A stretch of DNA of 64,000 nucleotides, taken from Pezicula radicicola (lineage: Eukaryota > Ascomycota > Leotiomycetes > Helotiales > Dermateaceae). Positions 31,888-44,491 of the stretch are shown here, in pieces. Each line of letters opens with the position of its first letter. Position 1 is the stretch's first letter. The stretch is from positions 249,975-313,974 of the forward strand of contig PDUO01000016.1 in assembly GCA_003008705.1 (NCBI GenBank), in the 5' to 3' direction. A program made the position numbers and the translations under genes. The notes under the pieces were generated by a model. The model saw only the letters and a list, made by a program, of their open reading frames with translations. It was not told where the DNA came from and searched no databases.

Positions 31888-32310
31888 TCACTCCTTCGCC
31901 TTCCCCGCATTCCGGCCTTTCGCAAACTTTTCATGCCATTTATTGACCTTCTTGGGCGCCTTGTCCTCCTCCTTTGACACCTCTACCAACTCAAGTGTAT
32001 CCTCAATGGAAGCTACGGCGCACATGGACGGGACGGGCACATGCGCGGCTTTATCCTCGCCTTCCGTCGGCCCAGTTGAGGATGGCTGGAGGATCATGAT
32101 TGGATTTGAAGTGTTCTTTTGTCGGATCTGGTAGGTTTTCGTGTCGCTGCTGAGTTGTGCGAACCCTGCGTCGCTGTCTGAGGATTTTATTGTTAAGGTG
32201 GGTGGGTTTGCGGATTCGAGGAGACTGAGGAGTTCGGGTGGGAGCTCGAGGAGTTTGAAGGGTTGTTGGTTGTGCGAGGATGAGAAGGGGATTCCGGTTT
32301 CTTGTGACAT
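31888..32310 (-). CDS. Short DCC1-like protein (sister-chromatid cohesion / Ctf18-RFC)
   Basis: 140 residues from ATG 32310 (MSQETGIPF). An in-frame ATG at 32388 would add a basic extension. QPFKLLELPPELLSLLES, then PPTLTIKSSDSD, TKTYQIRQKNTSNPIMIL and a C-terminal NKWHEKFAKGRN resemble the N-terminal part of fungal DCC1, a subunit of the alternative clamp loader Ctf18-Dcc1-Ctf8. Normal DCC1 is more than twice as long, with C-terminal winged-helix domains. These are absent, and no continuation is seen downstream on the same strand. It may be a truncated form or a distinct short paralog. The similarity is modest. Confidence 0.5.
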   Translation of the reverse strand: MSQETGIPFSSSHNQQPFKLLELPPELLSLLESANPPTLTIKSSDSDAGFAQLSSDTKTYQIRQKNTSNPIMILQPSSTGPTEGEDKAAHVPVPSMCAVASIEDTLELVEVSKEEDKAPKKVNKWHEKFAKGRNAGKAKE

Positions 32311-32990
32311 CGTTTGCTCACAAGATTCTCGCGATCTTTTTTTGATCTTTCCTTGGTTGGCGGGGACTTTTGTATGATAGCGTACCAAATGTAGAAATCT
32401 GTACCTACGGGCTACTGTAATAACCTAGCCACCGCCGCAGTTGAAGCGAGGAAAATGATGTGATGTGGTGCTCAGATCACTGTTTCGGTTAGAGGACTGA
32501 ATTGTTGACAATGGGGGACATGAGCCAATCAGGCGCGTCAATTCTATTCCGTCCCACCAGCCAGCTCACCAGCCTCCCCAAAAAGTCTCCGCGAACCAAG
32601 GCTGAAGTGTTCTATTTTTGACCAGGGCCAGAGCCAATTACGCTGCTCAGTTGTTGTTCAACGGAAAGAGAAGCTTGTGTTTCTTGCATTAGTTTTCCTG
32701 CAGCACATCGTTCGCCAGCCTCCTGTTGTTCCCTTCTGTCTGGTGCATTTACTCTAGACGCGTTGATTTGCGTTATCGGGATCATCTGTTGTTTATACCT
32801 AACCGATGCGCACATTTGTTGCATTTCTTTCATCTTCACTCCTACAACGCAGCAGTTCAACCAAGACAAGACAAGCCCCCGAGGTCGACATGTGGGAGGC
32901 CCATTGCTAGACCGAAGCTAGACCTCAACCTCGACCTCTCAAATTTTACCATCGGACGCCCACGGACGGAATTTGAGACGAGAGTTCACC
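32311..32990. other. Bidirectional promoter (DCC1-like / RhoGEF)
   Basis: 680 bases between divergent genes. A pyrimidine-rich stretch occurs at about 32810-32850. No additional gene is supported. The open frames 32612-32869 (minus) and 32726-33055 (plus) overlap the RhoGEF start and lack family features. Confidence 0.4.
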
Positions 32991-35900
32991 ATGGTTCGAG
33001 TGACCGACGAACTCACGCTCGTTCAAGAGCAAGTCAATCTTTACTATGCCACTGACCCCCTTCTTGCGAACCTCCCCGTCTTCATCTTCCATGGGCCATC
33101 GACCACTACCAATTCGACTCTCAACAGCTCCCGCGTTCAAATCCACGTCCTCACAGCTGCTGGTTCTCAAAGTTACCCCCGCATCACCATCTCTCCCAAC
33201 TCTCCGCTCTATGCCTCCGTCGACCACCTTCCACGCGAGAAACAAGGCGAGGAGATATGTCGCGGTCTAGCATTCGGATTGCTGAAGTACTTCAAGGAAT
33301 TGACCGAGGTGGTGAAGAGTGGGTTGATCATACATGCTGCAGTTTACAAGAATAGGAGGCCTGGTAGTGCCCCGCCGCTGTTTGGTGAGCAGCATGCGGC
33401 CGATCTGGCGAGCAGTATGGTCAGGGTGGAAAATATTGGGGAGGTGGTAGCCGATCTGGAGGCTGCGCTGAAACCACAAAATATTGGATATGTAGATGTG
33501 GATTTGGTTCTGCCCCCCGGATCGATCGCGCCATTTCAGGAGCCGGATGAGGATGAGGCGGATGAAGAGGAGTTTTTAGATCCTCCACTGAAGCAGTATG
33601 GGGCTTATGCGCCTTTGGTCAAGCTGTTCGGCGACAGTGCTTTTCTCCCGACTTCAAAACTGAGGAGAGCCCCTTCTCGACCTACGAGTCTCGTGAGGAG
33701 TCGGTCATTTCTGAAAGACCAGAAGATGTCATTAAGGAGAGAGATGGCCGAATTAGTCGACACAGAAGACCGCTACGTTATGAAGATGCATGAGTTGGTC
33801 AACCATATAGCTGATGAGTTTCGACTCAAGGCCAAAAATCGGGCATTTGGAAGCTTCAGCCCTTCCGACGAGGACCTCCAGAAACTATTTCCCAAAAGTC
33901 TAGACAGGATCTTGGTCATCAACTCGGCATTTCTGGCTGCCATTAAAAAGGTCATGGACGAGACGGAGGAGGATGCTATGCAAGATCTGGAAAATCCTCA
34001 CGGGGGATCTTCCAGCTCTCGCCATGGTAGCACTGGGCGTCTTAAGGACCCGACTGGAGCACTGGCCTTCGCGAAAATCCTCCTAGAATGGTTTCCACAA
34101 TTTCAAGAGTGCTATCAAGATTATATCCGTGCCAGTCAGGAATTCCCCCAGATTATCTCCGGATTTTTGAAGACGCAATCCAGTTTCTCACAGCGGGTAC
34201 AGCAGACAGGAGAGCAACGACTGCGCTCGGCGGTGATTGAGCCTGTTCAGAGACTACCGAGATACAGCCTCTTTATCGACAATATCGTCAATTACCTTCC
34301 CGTCCTCCATCCCGCTATGAAATATATGCTCGAAGCAAGAGATATCATCACATCTATCTGTTCACTCGATCCACCCGCAGCCGATAATTCGCAGGTTGTC
34401 AATCGTTTACGAAATTTGGTTGAATCGTGGCCTTCTTCGCTTCAACCCCAGGGCCGTCTTATTACAGCAGTCGATTTTGTTGAGCTTTCTGCCCCGTACC
34501 ATATCCCTCAATTGCCTGCTTCTGGAAGCTCGAGGCATGGCATGTTTCTACTTTTCGCGGACTGCATGGTCATTTTGAGGAAATCGAAAGAATCCAACCT
34601 GTCAGCTCGTGGATTCATGGCGGAAATTGATAAGCCGTCAGCCGCTTCAATGATGGCTTCTGTTACTGCTGCTGCTGGCGGGCAAAGACATATTTATGAT
34701 TATTCATTCTATGGCTGGCATGGTCTGGCTGATACTCGCTTCACAATGTCAGAAGATGGGCGGAGTATCTGGACTACATTCTTACACGACTTGAAAGATA
34801 CTGGCGTAAGTCGGGAGCGTAATGCTGCATCTTCAACTGTGCGATCATTCGTTCTCCAGGGGCAGTATGAAGGCAAGGCAGCAAGGTTCACAGAAGAAAT
34901 CACAAAGGCCAAGATCGAAGGAAGATTTCCCGAGGCAGAACGTGAAACCGATAAGTGGTCACTTCGATCAGTAAGGATTGCCAGTGGAATCCATATGTAC
35001 ACTGCTATTTTTGAGGAAGGAATTGACACCTTGAAAGAAGGACGAAAGGAGCCAGCTCCAATCCGGATTGTGGTTGATCATCAGAAGGGCACAAAAGGTG
35101 CTCCAGTTGGCCATTATGGCGTGGAAATTGTGGCCAACGTTACTGTGCTTGGGAATGGTGGTAAATATAGGTTGGAGGTTGATGGGCTGAATGAGCGTGG
35201 ATTCGTGGATGATACTGCTTCTGATACGTTCATGCCTATTCTGTCAAAACGACGTTCGTGCTTTTCATTTTCTGTGTCTAACTTTTACTGACATATTATA
35301 GTCTCCGACCTTCTCTCGCTTCATTACCAAGTCAGTAACCCTGTATTAACAACTCCTTTCATCCAGTTCTACACGAAAGTTCTTAAATCCATTCAGTTAA
35401 TATCCGAAAATGATAAGACAAAGTCATTCCGACCGGGATCACCAGTCAAGATGCTATCAAGCTTCCTCAATAGCGGATTTAGCGGCTCGACATCGTCCTT
35501 CAGCAACTCTGCGTCCTCAAGGCACTCCCGAACACCGGTCATGGGCAGCATTCCACCAATGACCCCAACAATGTCACGTAAAAACAGCACCAAATCAATG
35601 CAAGACTTCGATGGACAGGGAAAAAGTAGTGTCCGTGTGACAGTTGATGATACCCAGCCTTCCAACCCGCTGGTTCGACTTGAGGAAACATTTACAGGTT
35701 ACATAGCCGCACTTCAGTCACGAAAAGGAAATGTCGTTGGACGGTCACTCCGAAGTAGAGCCACTGCAGATGAACTCTCAGTCAATGATATCTACAACAA
35801 GTTCATTGAATTCCCCTTTGATCTGCGGATTGCTTCGGAGGCACCATTTGAAGTTCTTTTCGTCGCCTTTGAGAAGTTTCTTAGAATGGCTTGGAAAGAC

Positions 35901-37667
35901 CAGATGGGACAAGTGATGAGTGTACAAACTCTCGACGCAATGCAAGAAAGGGCATTGGGGATGCATCCCGGGGAGTTTGCAGACTACGTCAAATTGGTTT
36001 TTGGAGAGATGGCACCGCAGAATAGAAGAGCATTTATTGCCATTGTCAAGCTCCTAGCTGATCTGCTCGACGGGTGTGGCAATGACGGCGATAGAGGTGC
36101 TCTCACAGCTGCATTTGCAGAACTCTTAGTCGTTGAAGGAGAACCACACGATTACATTAATCTGCTCGACCGAGTTGTGGAAGATTCAGAACGTCTTTTC
36201 GAAGACATCGGTCCTGGAGCTAGCACCAATTTCGGTGGCTACAGTAACTCAACGTTCGGTTCGATGTCATCTGCACATCGGTCAAATATTTCAGCAACAG
36301 GCTCTCTAACATCTAATGCGTCTTCTCTGCGCCGAAGATTTGCTGATACACTACTCCGCTCAAACAGTAGCAATAAGGACAGGCCATCAATGTGGCGGAC
36401 TCTCAGCAAAACCGACCGTAGCGTTGCGACTGGGGAGCCAATGCCAATGCAGGCATCGAGTCTATCAAAAGTAACGCGGTCGCGCTCTATTGAATCACCT
36501 AACCGCCGACCGACCTCTCGCGACCGACCGACAGTATTGGGTGCGTTTGACGAACGCCCTTCGAGCTCCCATGCCCAACAACCACGGCTGTCTCCTATAG
36601 GGGCTTCTCCTCCCCCTGAGACCGGCACGAAATCCCTCAAAAAGAAGCGACGGTCCTCCTTGTCGGACCTCAAAACTCTTATGGCTGCTGCGACTCTAGG
36701 TAGTTCACCGCTCATATCGCCGACTAATAAGTCGAAAGCGCTTCAGAAAATCACCTCGCCACAGACGCCACATACGCCTGTCACGCCATCCCCAACCAAG
36801 ATTCCCGTGGCTGGAGGTAGCATTATGGAGCGCAATCGTAGTCTTTACCGCCTCAGTTCTCCAGATCCCAAGCAGAAGGAAAACAACCCTTCACTTCTAG
36901 CTTCTCCCTTCTCTCCTTCCTTTTCCCCTGCACGGAATCTCACTGAACGTTCTTCAAATATTCCTTCTCCGGCTCAAATTGCAGGGAACGACACTGTAGT
37001 CTTCAAAGACCCGTGGACCAAGGGACATACCAAGACTGTTTCGTTGTCATCCAATATACCTACTCTTCGTGGGCGTGGCACGTCCATCTCTACCGTGTCT
37101 ATATCTCGTCCGGCAACATCAGCGGGTGCTAAATCGCCAGGGAAACTGCGACTTCAGTCCCCCCAGAAGCTACGAGAGAGACTAAAGAGTGAAGCCAGCG
37201 CTATCAACGCCGCAGAAATAAGCCTGCATTCAGAACTGTCAAAGATAGGCGAGGAGATGGCAAAACTAACTACATCCTCCTCATCCTCACCGTCCCTCTC
37301 CAAACTCTCCATGCAAGTCAAGAATATAGAAAGCCGCATTCCAGTCCTTATCAAAGATATGACGTCCCGGAATGAAGCCCTTCAAGCAGACACGGAGAGA
37401 GTTATGGGTGGTTTAGAACAGAAGGCCAAAGACTTGGATCAAATGTGCAGGGAAGGCATTGCTGAGAACGAGTTGCTCTACGAGAAGTTCAATGGAGAGC
37501 TGGGCAAGATTGTCAAGGCTCTTAAAGGAAAAGGGAAAGATGATAAGGAGGAGTTAGTGCTAAAAATGAGGGAGTATGGTGAGGATGCGGCGAAGCTAAA
37601 GAAGGAGAATTCCAGATTGAGAAGGGAGATCATTACGTTAAGGACTCTGTTGAAGAGCAATGAGTAA
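32991..37667 (+). CDS. Rho guanine-nucleotide exchange factor (DH domain), 1542 aa
   Basis: Two exons (32991-35253 and 35302-37667). The 48-nt GT-AG intron (GTTCGT donor) joins FMPILSKR|LSDLLSLHYQVSNP in frame. The start ATG at 32991 has context TTCACCATGG. The DH (RhoGEF) domain is at about residues 246-465: MAELVDTEDRYVMKMHELV, a Ser-rich insertion, LLEWFPQFQECYQDYI, and the conserved helix RSAVIEPVQRLPRYSLFI that contacts the GTPase. A PH-like region follows (HGMFLLFADCMVILRKSKE). The second half holds a helical segment (APFEVLFVAFEKFLRMAWKD), a long Ser/Pro-rich disordered region, and a C-terminal coiled coil (about residues 1280-1540). It would activate a Rho-type GTPase in polarity, septation or wall signalling. 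The exact orthologue in yeasts is not clear. Confidence 0.85.
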
Positions 37668-38650
37668 CATGGAGTGGCGATCGATGTTGGTTGGAACTTG
37701 GATTCGGTGACTTGGTATTGGAGAGCCTCATGTGATTGTGTTCTTGTTTATTTTCTCTTCTTTAGACGGCGTTTCAGGATGCGGTGCCCTGGATGTGGAT
37801 ATACACCAGGTGTGGGTGGTCGGCTGGCGTCTTTTTTGCTTAGCGTGCGAATGGAAATGTGGACATGAGTGAGACATTGATGTTGAAATGGAATAGGATG
37901 GATGGGCCGGGGCGATGGTGAACCTTGAGGTGGAATTGTGGGAAAGTAAATAAGCAATGAGAGAGATACATTGTATAGTAATGGTACATATGTCTGTATG
38001 TTAATATAATACGTCGTATCATAAGATTGTGTATTTGTGCTACAATCTAATAGCTAGACTAAGTCACTCGCTTATAGGAAACTATCGCTTATTTTTCAAA
38101 GATAAGAGGTTCTTTAGTAGATAATAGTCACTACTAGGTAAGGGGAGATACTGCAGAGAAAGAGACGCTGTATAAAATAAGAAGGAATTTCATTTACATA
38201 GCCTAAACACTATAGTTACCTCTCCCTAAAGGCGACCAACTTGTAGTAGCTGTAGTACATTGACTTCTAGTAAAGAAACTATTGTGTTTATATATTCAGT
38301 ATCTAAATGCTTAGACGGAGGAGGAGAAGGAGGAGAAGGAGGAGAAGGATCGCGCTTTAGGTTGACTTAAGGCTTTTAGATTAGCAGTATGCTTCGGACG
38401 AGGATATGATTGTGCTAGATTGTGAGTGCATATGGCGTGCTGTGAGATTGTCGAGAGCGCGTTGATGTCGTTGAGAGATTTAAAGACTTGAGTGCTAAAA
38501 AATCAAGGCTATTTAACTTGCCTTTTGAATTGTTGCATCACTTTACCTATGATGACTTTGAGTTTTGAACGAGAGGGGCGTCGTTTTCAAAATCTTGTCG
38601 GTCTCTTGAACTGTCGGTCTGGTAGTAATTTCGCTCGCTTAGGCCTCTAG
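37668..38650. other. Spacer after RhoGEF, AT-rich with GGAGGAGAA microsatellite
   Basis: The 3'UTR-like region is followed by an AT-rich stretch (37970-38300). A purine repeat (GGAGGAGAA)n lies at about 38316-38349. An ATG-initiated short frame at about 38551 (MTLSFEREGRRF) could be a first exon for the ORF that opens at 38651, but no convincing splice was found. Confidence 0.4.
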
Positions 38651-39298
38651 CTGGAAGAAGTGAGTCTAGGCCAATACAAGCGAGCAAGATGTGAGAAGCT
38701 ATATGAAGGATTGTCTGACGAAGGTGATGTGGGAAGCTGGCCGGCAATATATATCGAAGATCCACATTCTAAGCCCTTCCAATTCTCAGGAAGCTTTGAA
38801 TCCATTCCATACTCGAATGTTTTTGAGCTGATTTACGCCGCTGCACATAGAGCTGGATTTCGCCATACCAGAAACAAACCGAATATTGACTATCACAAAG
38901 TGGAAGGGTCTAGATATGAAATAATTCCGCAACTGGATCTTCAACCTCCTATCGAAGAGTCTGCTTATTTTTCTGATACAGTGGCCTTCGAGCAGAAGAA
39001 TGGAGTAGGCTTCACAGTAATCTTTTGCTTAGGATTTCGTAAGGCATGGACTAATCTTATTAGCGGCATTTCCGATACAGCCGTGACCACCCTAATAACT
39101 AATGTTCATGAGGCACAAATCGGAAGGCCTGGATCTGAACTTCAATATATTGGGAATGATGTGTGTCAGCTCGGGGATGGTACGCAAGTCCGATTTAGCA
39201 TTCGTAAAGGATTAGGCTTTTGTATAGGGTATCGTTGTAAAGAGGTATATCAGGCAATGATTTTAATTGAGAAATCTAAAGAGCTAAAAAATGATTAG
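38651..39298 (+). CDS. Orphan hypothetical protein lacking an obvious ATG
   Basis: An uninterrupted frame of about 215 codons between a TAG at 38648 and TAG at 39296-39298. The first in-frame ATG is only near the end (AMILIEKSKE), so either a 5' exon is missing or the gene is broken. I do not recognise the family. Visible segments are WPAIYIEDPHSKPFQFSG, YSNVFELIYAAAHRAGFRHT, and a beta-like, glycine-containing second half (GVGFTVIFCLGFRKAW, DGTQVRFSIRKGLGF). No signal peptide, membrane helix or metal-binding cluster is evident. It is compositionally like coding sequence and hard to dismiss as a chance frame in an AT-rich spacer. Confidence 0.4.
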   Translation: MEEVSLGQYKRARCEKLYEGLSDEGDVGSWPAIYIEDPHSKPFQFSGSFESIPYSNVFELIYAAAHRAGFRHTRNKPNIDYHKVEGSRYEIIPQLDLQPPIEESAYFSDTVAFEQKNGVGFTVIFCLGFRKAWTNLISGISDTAVTTLITNVHEAQIGRPGSELQYIGNDVCQLGDGTQVRFSIRKGLGFCIGYRCKEVYQAMILIEKSKELKND

Positions 39299-39805
39299 GA
39301 AACTGATTCTGCTGGGGTTATAGATGCAAAGTATAGGTTTTTTTGTTAAATCTAATGGTGCCTTTCCGTACTTGGTGGGTTATGGGAAGTATTAACTCGT
39401 ACTTCAAAATTCAATAGTCCTTATTTCGTTGCCGTAGTTGAAAGCATACATGAATTAAATACAATTTAAGCCTCTTATAATAACTTACAATTCCCGTCAT
39501 GTAACTCCTCGTCCACCAAAAAGAGAAATAACAACTGCTAATCATCCAATGCTCTGCGCTGGGTTCCCACTTGTAGCCTTACTATAAATTTCCATAAGTC
39601 AGTACAATCCTCTCACAACTAATTTCTAACATCTCTCCTCTCATTCCCCATTTCAATGAAATCTCTTCACATCTTCTTTTCCCTTTTCCCACGAAATGCC
39701 TCTGTGACTAGAACTTTACAACGTAAATTTCAGGAAAATCAAGAAAGTATAACACCCCCCATTCCCCAAAACCCCGAAAAAGAAGAAAAGAAAAGAAAAG
39801 AAAAC
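39299..39805. other. AT-rich spacer
   Basis: 507 bases between the orphan ORF and the CsbD-like gene stop. Contains an AAAAGAAAAG-type purine run at about 39780-39803. The plus-strand frame 39656-39988 is antisense to the CsbD-like gene and was not called. Confidence 0.4.
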
Positions 39806-40249
39806 TCACCTAATCCTCTCCTTCCCCTTCCCCTCCATCCCCCCACAACCACTCACCTGCCCCGCAACCTCCTCAACCTTCCCAACCGTCGTCCCAGCAT
39901 CAGGCTCTCCCTTATTCTTGCCCGCCTCCTTCATCTCTTGAATAGCTTGCTCCGTATCTTTCTTTCCAGTTTCAATCCATTCTTTTGAGCCGGTTACTTT
40001 GCCGATTGTTTCTTCTGCGTAGCCCTTTTGTTTTATTTGTTAGACTTTGTTATTTGGGGGAGGTTTGTAAGTGAAGGGGTAATGAGGACGGAGAGGTCAG
40101 GGGAAGGAGCTTTTTAGGGGGAAGGGAGGGAGAGAAATTACTTTTGCGTATTGAACATGTCCGCTTATGATCGATGGCTTTGAATCTTTGGAATCGGTAG
40201 TCATTATAGTTGTTGGGGCTTTACTTGGGACTCCTGTTGCTGAAGACAT
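39806..40249 (-). CDS. CsbD-like small stress protein
   Basis: Two exons (40249-40142 and 40024-39806; 117-nt intron with GTAATT donor) encode 108 residues, MSSATGVPSK to KGKERIR. The core GHVQYAKGYAEETIGKVTGS, then ETGKKDTEQAIQEMKEAG, VGKVEEVAGQ and GCGGME matches the short CsbD-like repeat proteins widespread in fungi. These are small, charged, helical proteins induced by stress or found in spores, of unknown molecular role. The ATG at 40249 starts a Thr/Ser-rich N-terminus. A GTGAGT inside the second exon (39851-39856) could be an alternative donor, but reading through it gives a family-like C-terminus. Confidence 0.7.
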
Positions 40250-41143
40250 TGTTGTAATATCAGTCAATTGAATAATGGATTATGATTTTCGTTTTTGTTT
40301 CAGGATATTTTGAAGATAAATGTCTTGATGTCCTCAGGTGCGAGAATTATGAATGTGTTTGATGTAAGGTAGATAAAGAGAGAGAGAATATGAACTTATA
40401 GAGGTAATTTAAGCTGTTATCACTAATATGACGATGAGTTGGTGATGTCATGCAGGGTAGGTGGCGATCAATGGATACCTATCACATGATTGAGAATATA
40501 ACAACTCGCATTTGCACTAGCTGAACTTACTTCTTTACTTAAGGTCCTCAATAATAGGGAAAGGCTCAGGTGTGATAATCACCAGAAAAGAGTAATGGCT
40601 ATACAACTAATAGGGCCTTGGGTTCAGATCTTGCTTGGATGGCTATAAATATCTGCGAAATGAACAATCACCCTCCCATGTGATGAAAGTGGCATTGCAA
40701 GAAATTGTCCTTTAACTCCAAATCAGGTTAGACCTACACAGTAGAGTGTCTGAAGATTTGCATCTAGTGCCTCCTACTACTCGCTTAACTTTCTTTATTT
40801 CCCTTTTCCGACTGTTTGCAAAGGTTAAGCCCATCTTTCACATACACAATCAAGTTAGCATACCATACTACTTTAGTCGCCTTGTGTCTTTACTCTAATG
40901 CAAATTTTCAATTCGCTAATCTTCAAAATAAAAAGGTCTGCGTCATTTAACTAAGTGACAGTGACCTGATTCACCACGCAGCTCTTGCGATAATGAATTC
41001 CCAAGAGCTTTTTTCAGGGAATCAATATAAAAAGTTTATGCCCGCCATTTACAAAACTTGTCGTATCTACTCTCACGTTCTTCAATTCCGAAATCTCGCT
41101 ATGCTTCCCCTGAAACGAGACCCAGACCAATGCTTACCGAGTT
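40250..41143. other. Spacer between CsbD-like and importin genes
   Basis: 894 bases, no supportable gene. The short open frame 40993-41223 overlaps the importin 3' end on the opposite strand. AT-rich, with no clear repeats. Confidence 0.4.
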
Positions 41144-44100
41144 TTACTGACTCGGCTTTTGTGTCGCCAACTCATTCAGCTTCGCCTTTTCCTCTTCCGT
41201 CAATGCTCCATAGAGATTGTTGAATCCAGCCACATCCTCTCTGGCAGCGCGCACGAAAAATTCTGTCAAATAAGCCTGCGTCTCATCGTCCCTTTGACGC
41301 AGGAAAAAACTTCCTTGCCCATCCCCTGGCTGTCCCCAGGCCATCAACTCCGCTTTCGTACTTCCGAGGCCCAGGTCCAAAACGGATGAAGGTACATCTT
41401 CCCATGAATCATCAGCATCATCATCATCAGCAAAATCGGCCGCTGCTGATGCTGCGGCAGCAGCAGCAGATTGGTGACCCGAAGCGGAGAGCAGCTCTTC
41501 GATGAGGACTTTAACAATTTTCAGGGGGGCAGGAATAATGGTGTATTGGTCGGGATCTGGGCTTTTCTTAGCGAGCGGAATGGGAAAGGGTGGGAATGGT
41601 GTACTCTTTTTCGCTTGTGACCGCGTCATGATTCGATTGCTGACCGGGACAATAAGATCTCCCTTGACCATTGTTGCAGCAAGTCTTGGGTCATTTAAGC
41701 TGAAAAGTTTCGACAATGCAATTACACTGTACACCATCAGCAATTTAACCCGAATGAAAGATTGAGCATGTATACTTTTGTCTGATCTCGTCATATCCTG
41801 CAAAGTTAATAGAATTCTCTAACCACTTGCTCAGAACAACCTGCAACCCATTCTGGCCATTGATCTCGACATGTGTCAAGAATTCTACAACATCATGAGC
41901 TCCAACAAGGGAAAGACGCGCAAAAACCAAAATCAAAGACTGAATGAAAGGCGCAGCCTCAGCGGTTGCAAGTCGAGAAGCGACGGCTTTTAGAAGTTGT
42001 TCTAGATATGGACCAAGGCGTTCTTGACCAGCCTTCTCAACAAGCTCAGCAGCAAGACCACCGACTTCTGAAGCTGCATTGTCTTCCATTGTAGGTCCGA
42101 GTAAGCGATCAATAATGATAAGGCATACTTCGAGACCAGAGCGACCACTCTCATCGTGCCATGCAAAAACCTGCTGGTGGTCATGCATAAGCATGAACTT
42201 GATCGCTTCAACACCAGGTCGGAGCACTTCTCCTTCTGATGTAGCCATCAAGAGACGGTTTAGTTTTGGTAAAGCAGCTGCGACATATCCAGGTGGGAGA
42301 GGCTCAGATCCGTTCTCGGTCAGAACGGCAAGCAATTCCGTCGCGAGCTAGTTGCGTGTTAGTAAGCACAGTGATAACAGAGAAACGGCTGAGGCTTACC
42401 GTAACAAGAGGATCATCTCCAGTCAGGTTGGCAACATCGAAAGCACCAGTCAGTGAAGGTAGCACTTTTCCACATAATGCAGCATAGGCGTCGCCACCCG
42501 AAAGAGAAGCGACAATTTCCTCAAATGTTTCATTGACGAGCATGGTCAACTGGAAATTCGACGCGCCATGTTTGGCAATCACAAAAAGGAGGTCAAGAGC
42601 CCCGCCTTCAGCTACGCAAATCCGGGGATCTATTCCCATAGCTGCTCTGAGAGACTCCACCAAGGTGACTAGAAGATCATCTGATTCTTCCAAGTCAGTG
42701 AGATCTTTTGCATATAAGAAATCTGAAATAGCAGCCACAATTGGTACTTGGCGATCAACTGGTACGGTGTGAGCTTTAATAAAACCTTGAATAGCTTTGA
42801 TGCATGCGACCTTGACAACCTCAGATTCATCCTTGTTGGTGGCCGTGATACTCCGATCAAGAAGTCCTAGGTGAACATTGACAGCATCTGGAATGGTCTG
42901 CACCAGAATACCGGCAACCAAGTAGCCACGTGCGCGAAGAAGTGGTTCGTCTTCTCTGTTGATAGAATACTCGATAAGTTCAAAGTATTGAGCAATGAGC
43001 TCTGGTGTAATAGCCTTATCAACATCTAGGAAATCGTTCATGAGTTGTGTAAGAAGGAACAACGATGCCTCACGTGTTCTCCACGTTGCAGCTTCAGATC
43101 CAAAGAGAGCCTTGGTGTATATTAACAACCCTTCCAGCGCCCCTTGGTGGAGCCATTCTCCCAATTTAATAAGCAAATCGCCACAAGCAGTACGAGCCGT
43201 ATAATTTGCTGTGACTGAGGTTTCCTCCGCCAAGAAAAGGTTGACATCGATATCCCACAAATCTTCCTCTTCTTTCGGAATCTGTGCATACCCTACAGCC
43301 AGTTTCATAACATCCATGATCCATGGAGTGCCCTGGATACCACCATGTGCCTGCAATTGTGCTTCCAGCTCTTTCTGAACTGGAGGTGCTCTAAGACAAG
43401 ATTGCAAAAAGTCGAGCTCCTCTAGGACTAGGAAATCCAGCGTATATGGTAGGCCATCTGAGTCCTCAAGACGTCCTTGCTCGTCGTTATCAACATACAT
43501 GTCTTGGTAGGCCGCTTGAAGTATGGATAATTCCGCCCAGGTAGCACTGAATAAAACTGGACTTTGAGGAAGCAACAACTGTGGGAATACGGCTCTGATC
43601 TTCATCAGCGTCTTGACGACCTGTAGCTTCAGGGCAATTATTCCTCGCCATACTCCCGCTTGGTCCTCATCGCTCCCTGGAACCTTTGCAGGTAAAGGTT
43701 GCTTCATTACCTCAAGGAAAAAAGGGCTCCAGGCATTAAGCGCTTCGTCTGCGAAACCCTTCACTTCCGGACCATGTTCATCCTTAACCATATCCATAAT
43801 ATCGAAGCAACCTCGGAACACGGAAACCGCCAATGCGCGGAGCGAAGCCTTTCGCTCAGCTTTGGTAGCCACATTGTAAACCACATTCACAATATCCCTT
43901 GCAACTGAAAAGAACTGGTCTTCACTTAAGCAATCCTCGACCAAGTCGGACAAAACTTTCAGCGCGCCATGTAATTGAAGGTCCGTTGCGTTGGGAATGA
44001 GGTTCAGGAGAGCTGGGAGTAGGTTCGGCCATCGTTCTGGGAAATCGACTGTCGCTATCTTGCTAACCACGTAACTATTTGCACACCACCATTAGCCTCG

Positions 44101-44491
44101 CCTGGCATGCTTCAAACACAGAGATCGCACCAAGACTAACATACCTAGCAGCGCTCTTAACCTTCCGGTTATCATCATTGCTAGTAGCCAGTTCCAGCAA
44201 TTGCACCCTCAAATGTTCCTTGGTCGCGTCAGGTGTCAAAACCGTTCCATTTCCATCCTCATCCTGTCCACTCCAATTCTTCTCGACAAATGTCCGCAGC
44301 AATAACAAAGCACTCTGCCGGATTTCAGGAGTAACACTTCCGTGGGAAGCGATCGCAGCCAGAGACGTAGGGTATGCAGGTTGGCTCTGTGCTTGTCGTA
44401 GATGAAGCTCAGCTTGCTTGCGTGGTCCCTCGGCGGATTGTTGAGTGTCTGCCAGCAGCTGTAAAAGTTGATCTTCCATGGTTCCCGCCAT
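41144..44491 (-). CDS. KAP114: Importin beta-family karyopherin, Kap114 / importin-9
   Basis: Four exons (44491-44145, 44074-42400, 42347-41776 and 41726-41144) encode 1058 residues, close to yeast Kap114. The importin N-terminal region is clear: MEDQLLQLLADTQQSAEGPR, KQAELHLRQAQSQP, then the exon junction into YVVSKIATVDFPERWPNLLP. HEAT-repeat helices follow throughout. Near the C-terminus an Ala run and an acidic DFADDDDADDSWEDV stretch precede GLGSTKAELMAWG. Kap114 imports TBP and histones H2A-H2B into the nucleus. The acidic loop is the sort of element used for basic cargo. Introns are 70, 52 and 49 nt and all phases agree. Confidence 0.88.

Noticed and set aside
32973..32990. Upstream in-frame extension of the RhoGEF (Met-Arg-Arg-Glu-Phe-Thr)
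   Set aside because: The upstream codon is TTG, not ATG. The ATG at 32991 has good context and begins the conserved-looking sequence.
36239..36715. 158-codon minus-strand frame
   Set aside because: Antisense shadow of the Ser/Arg-rich linker of the RhoGEF.
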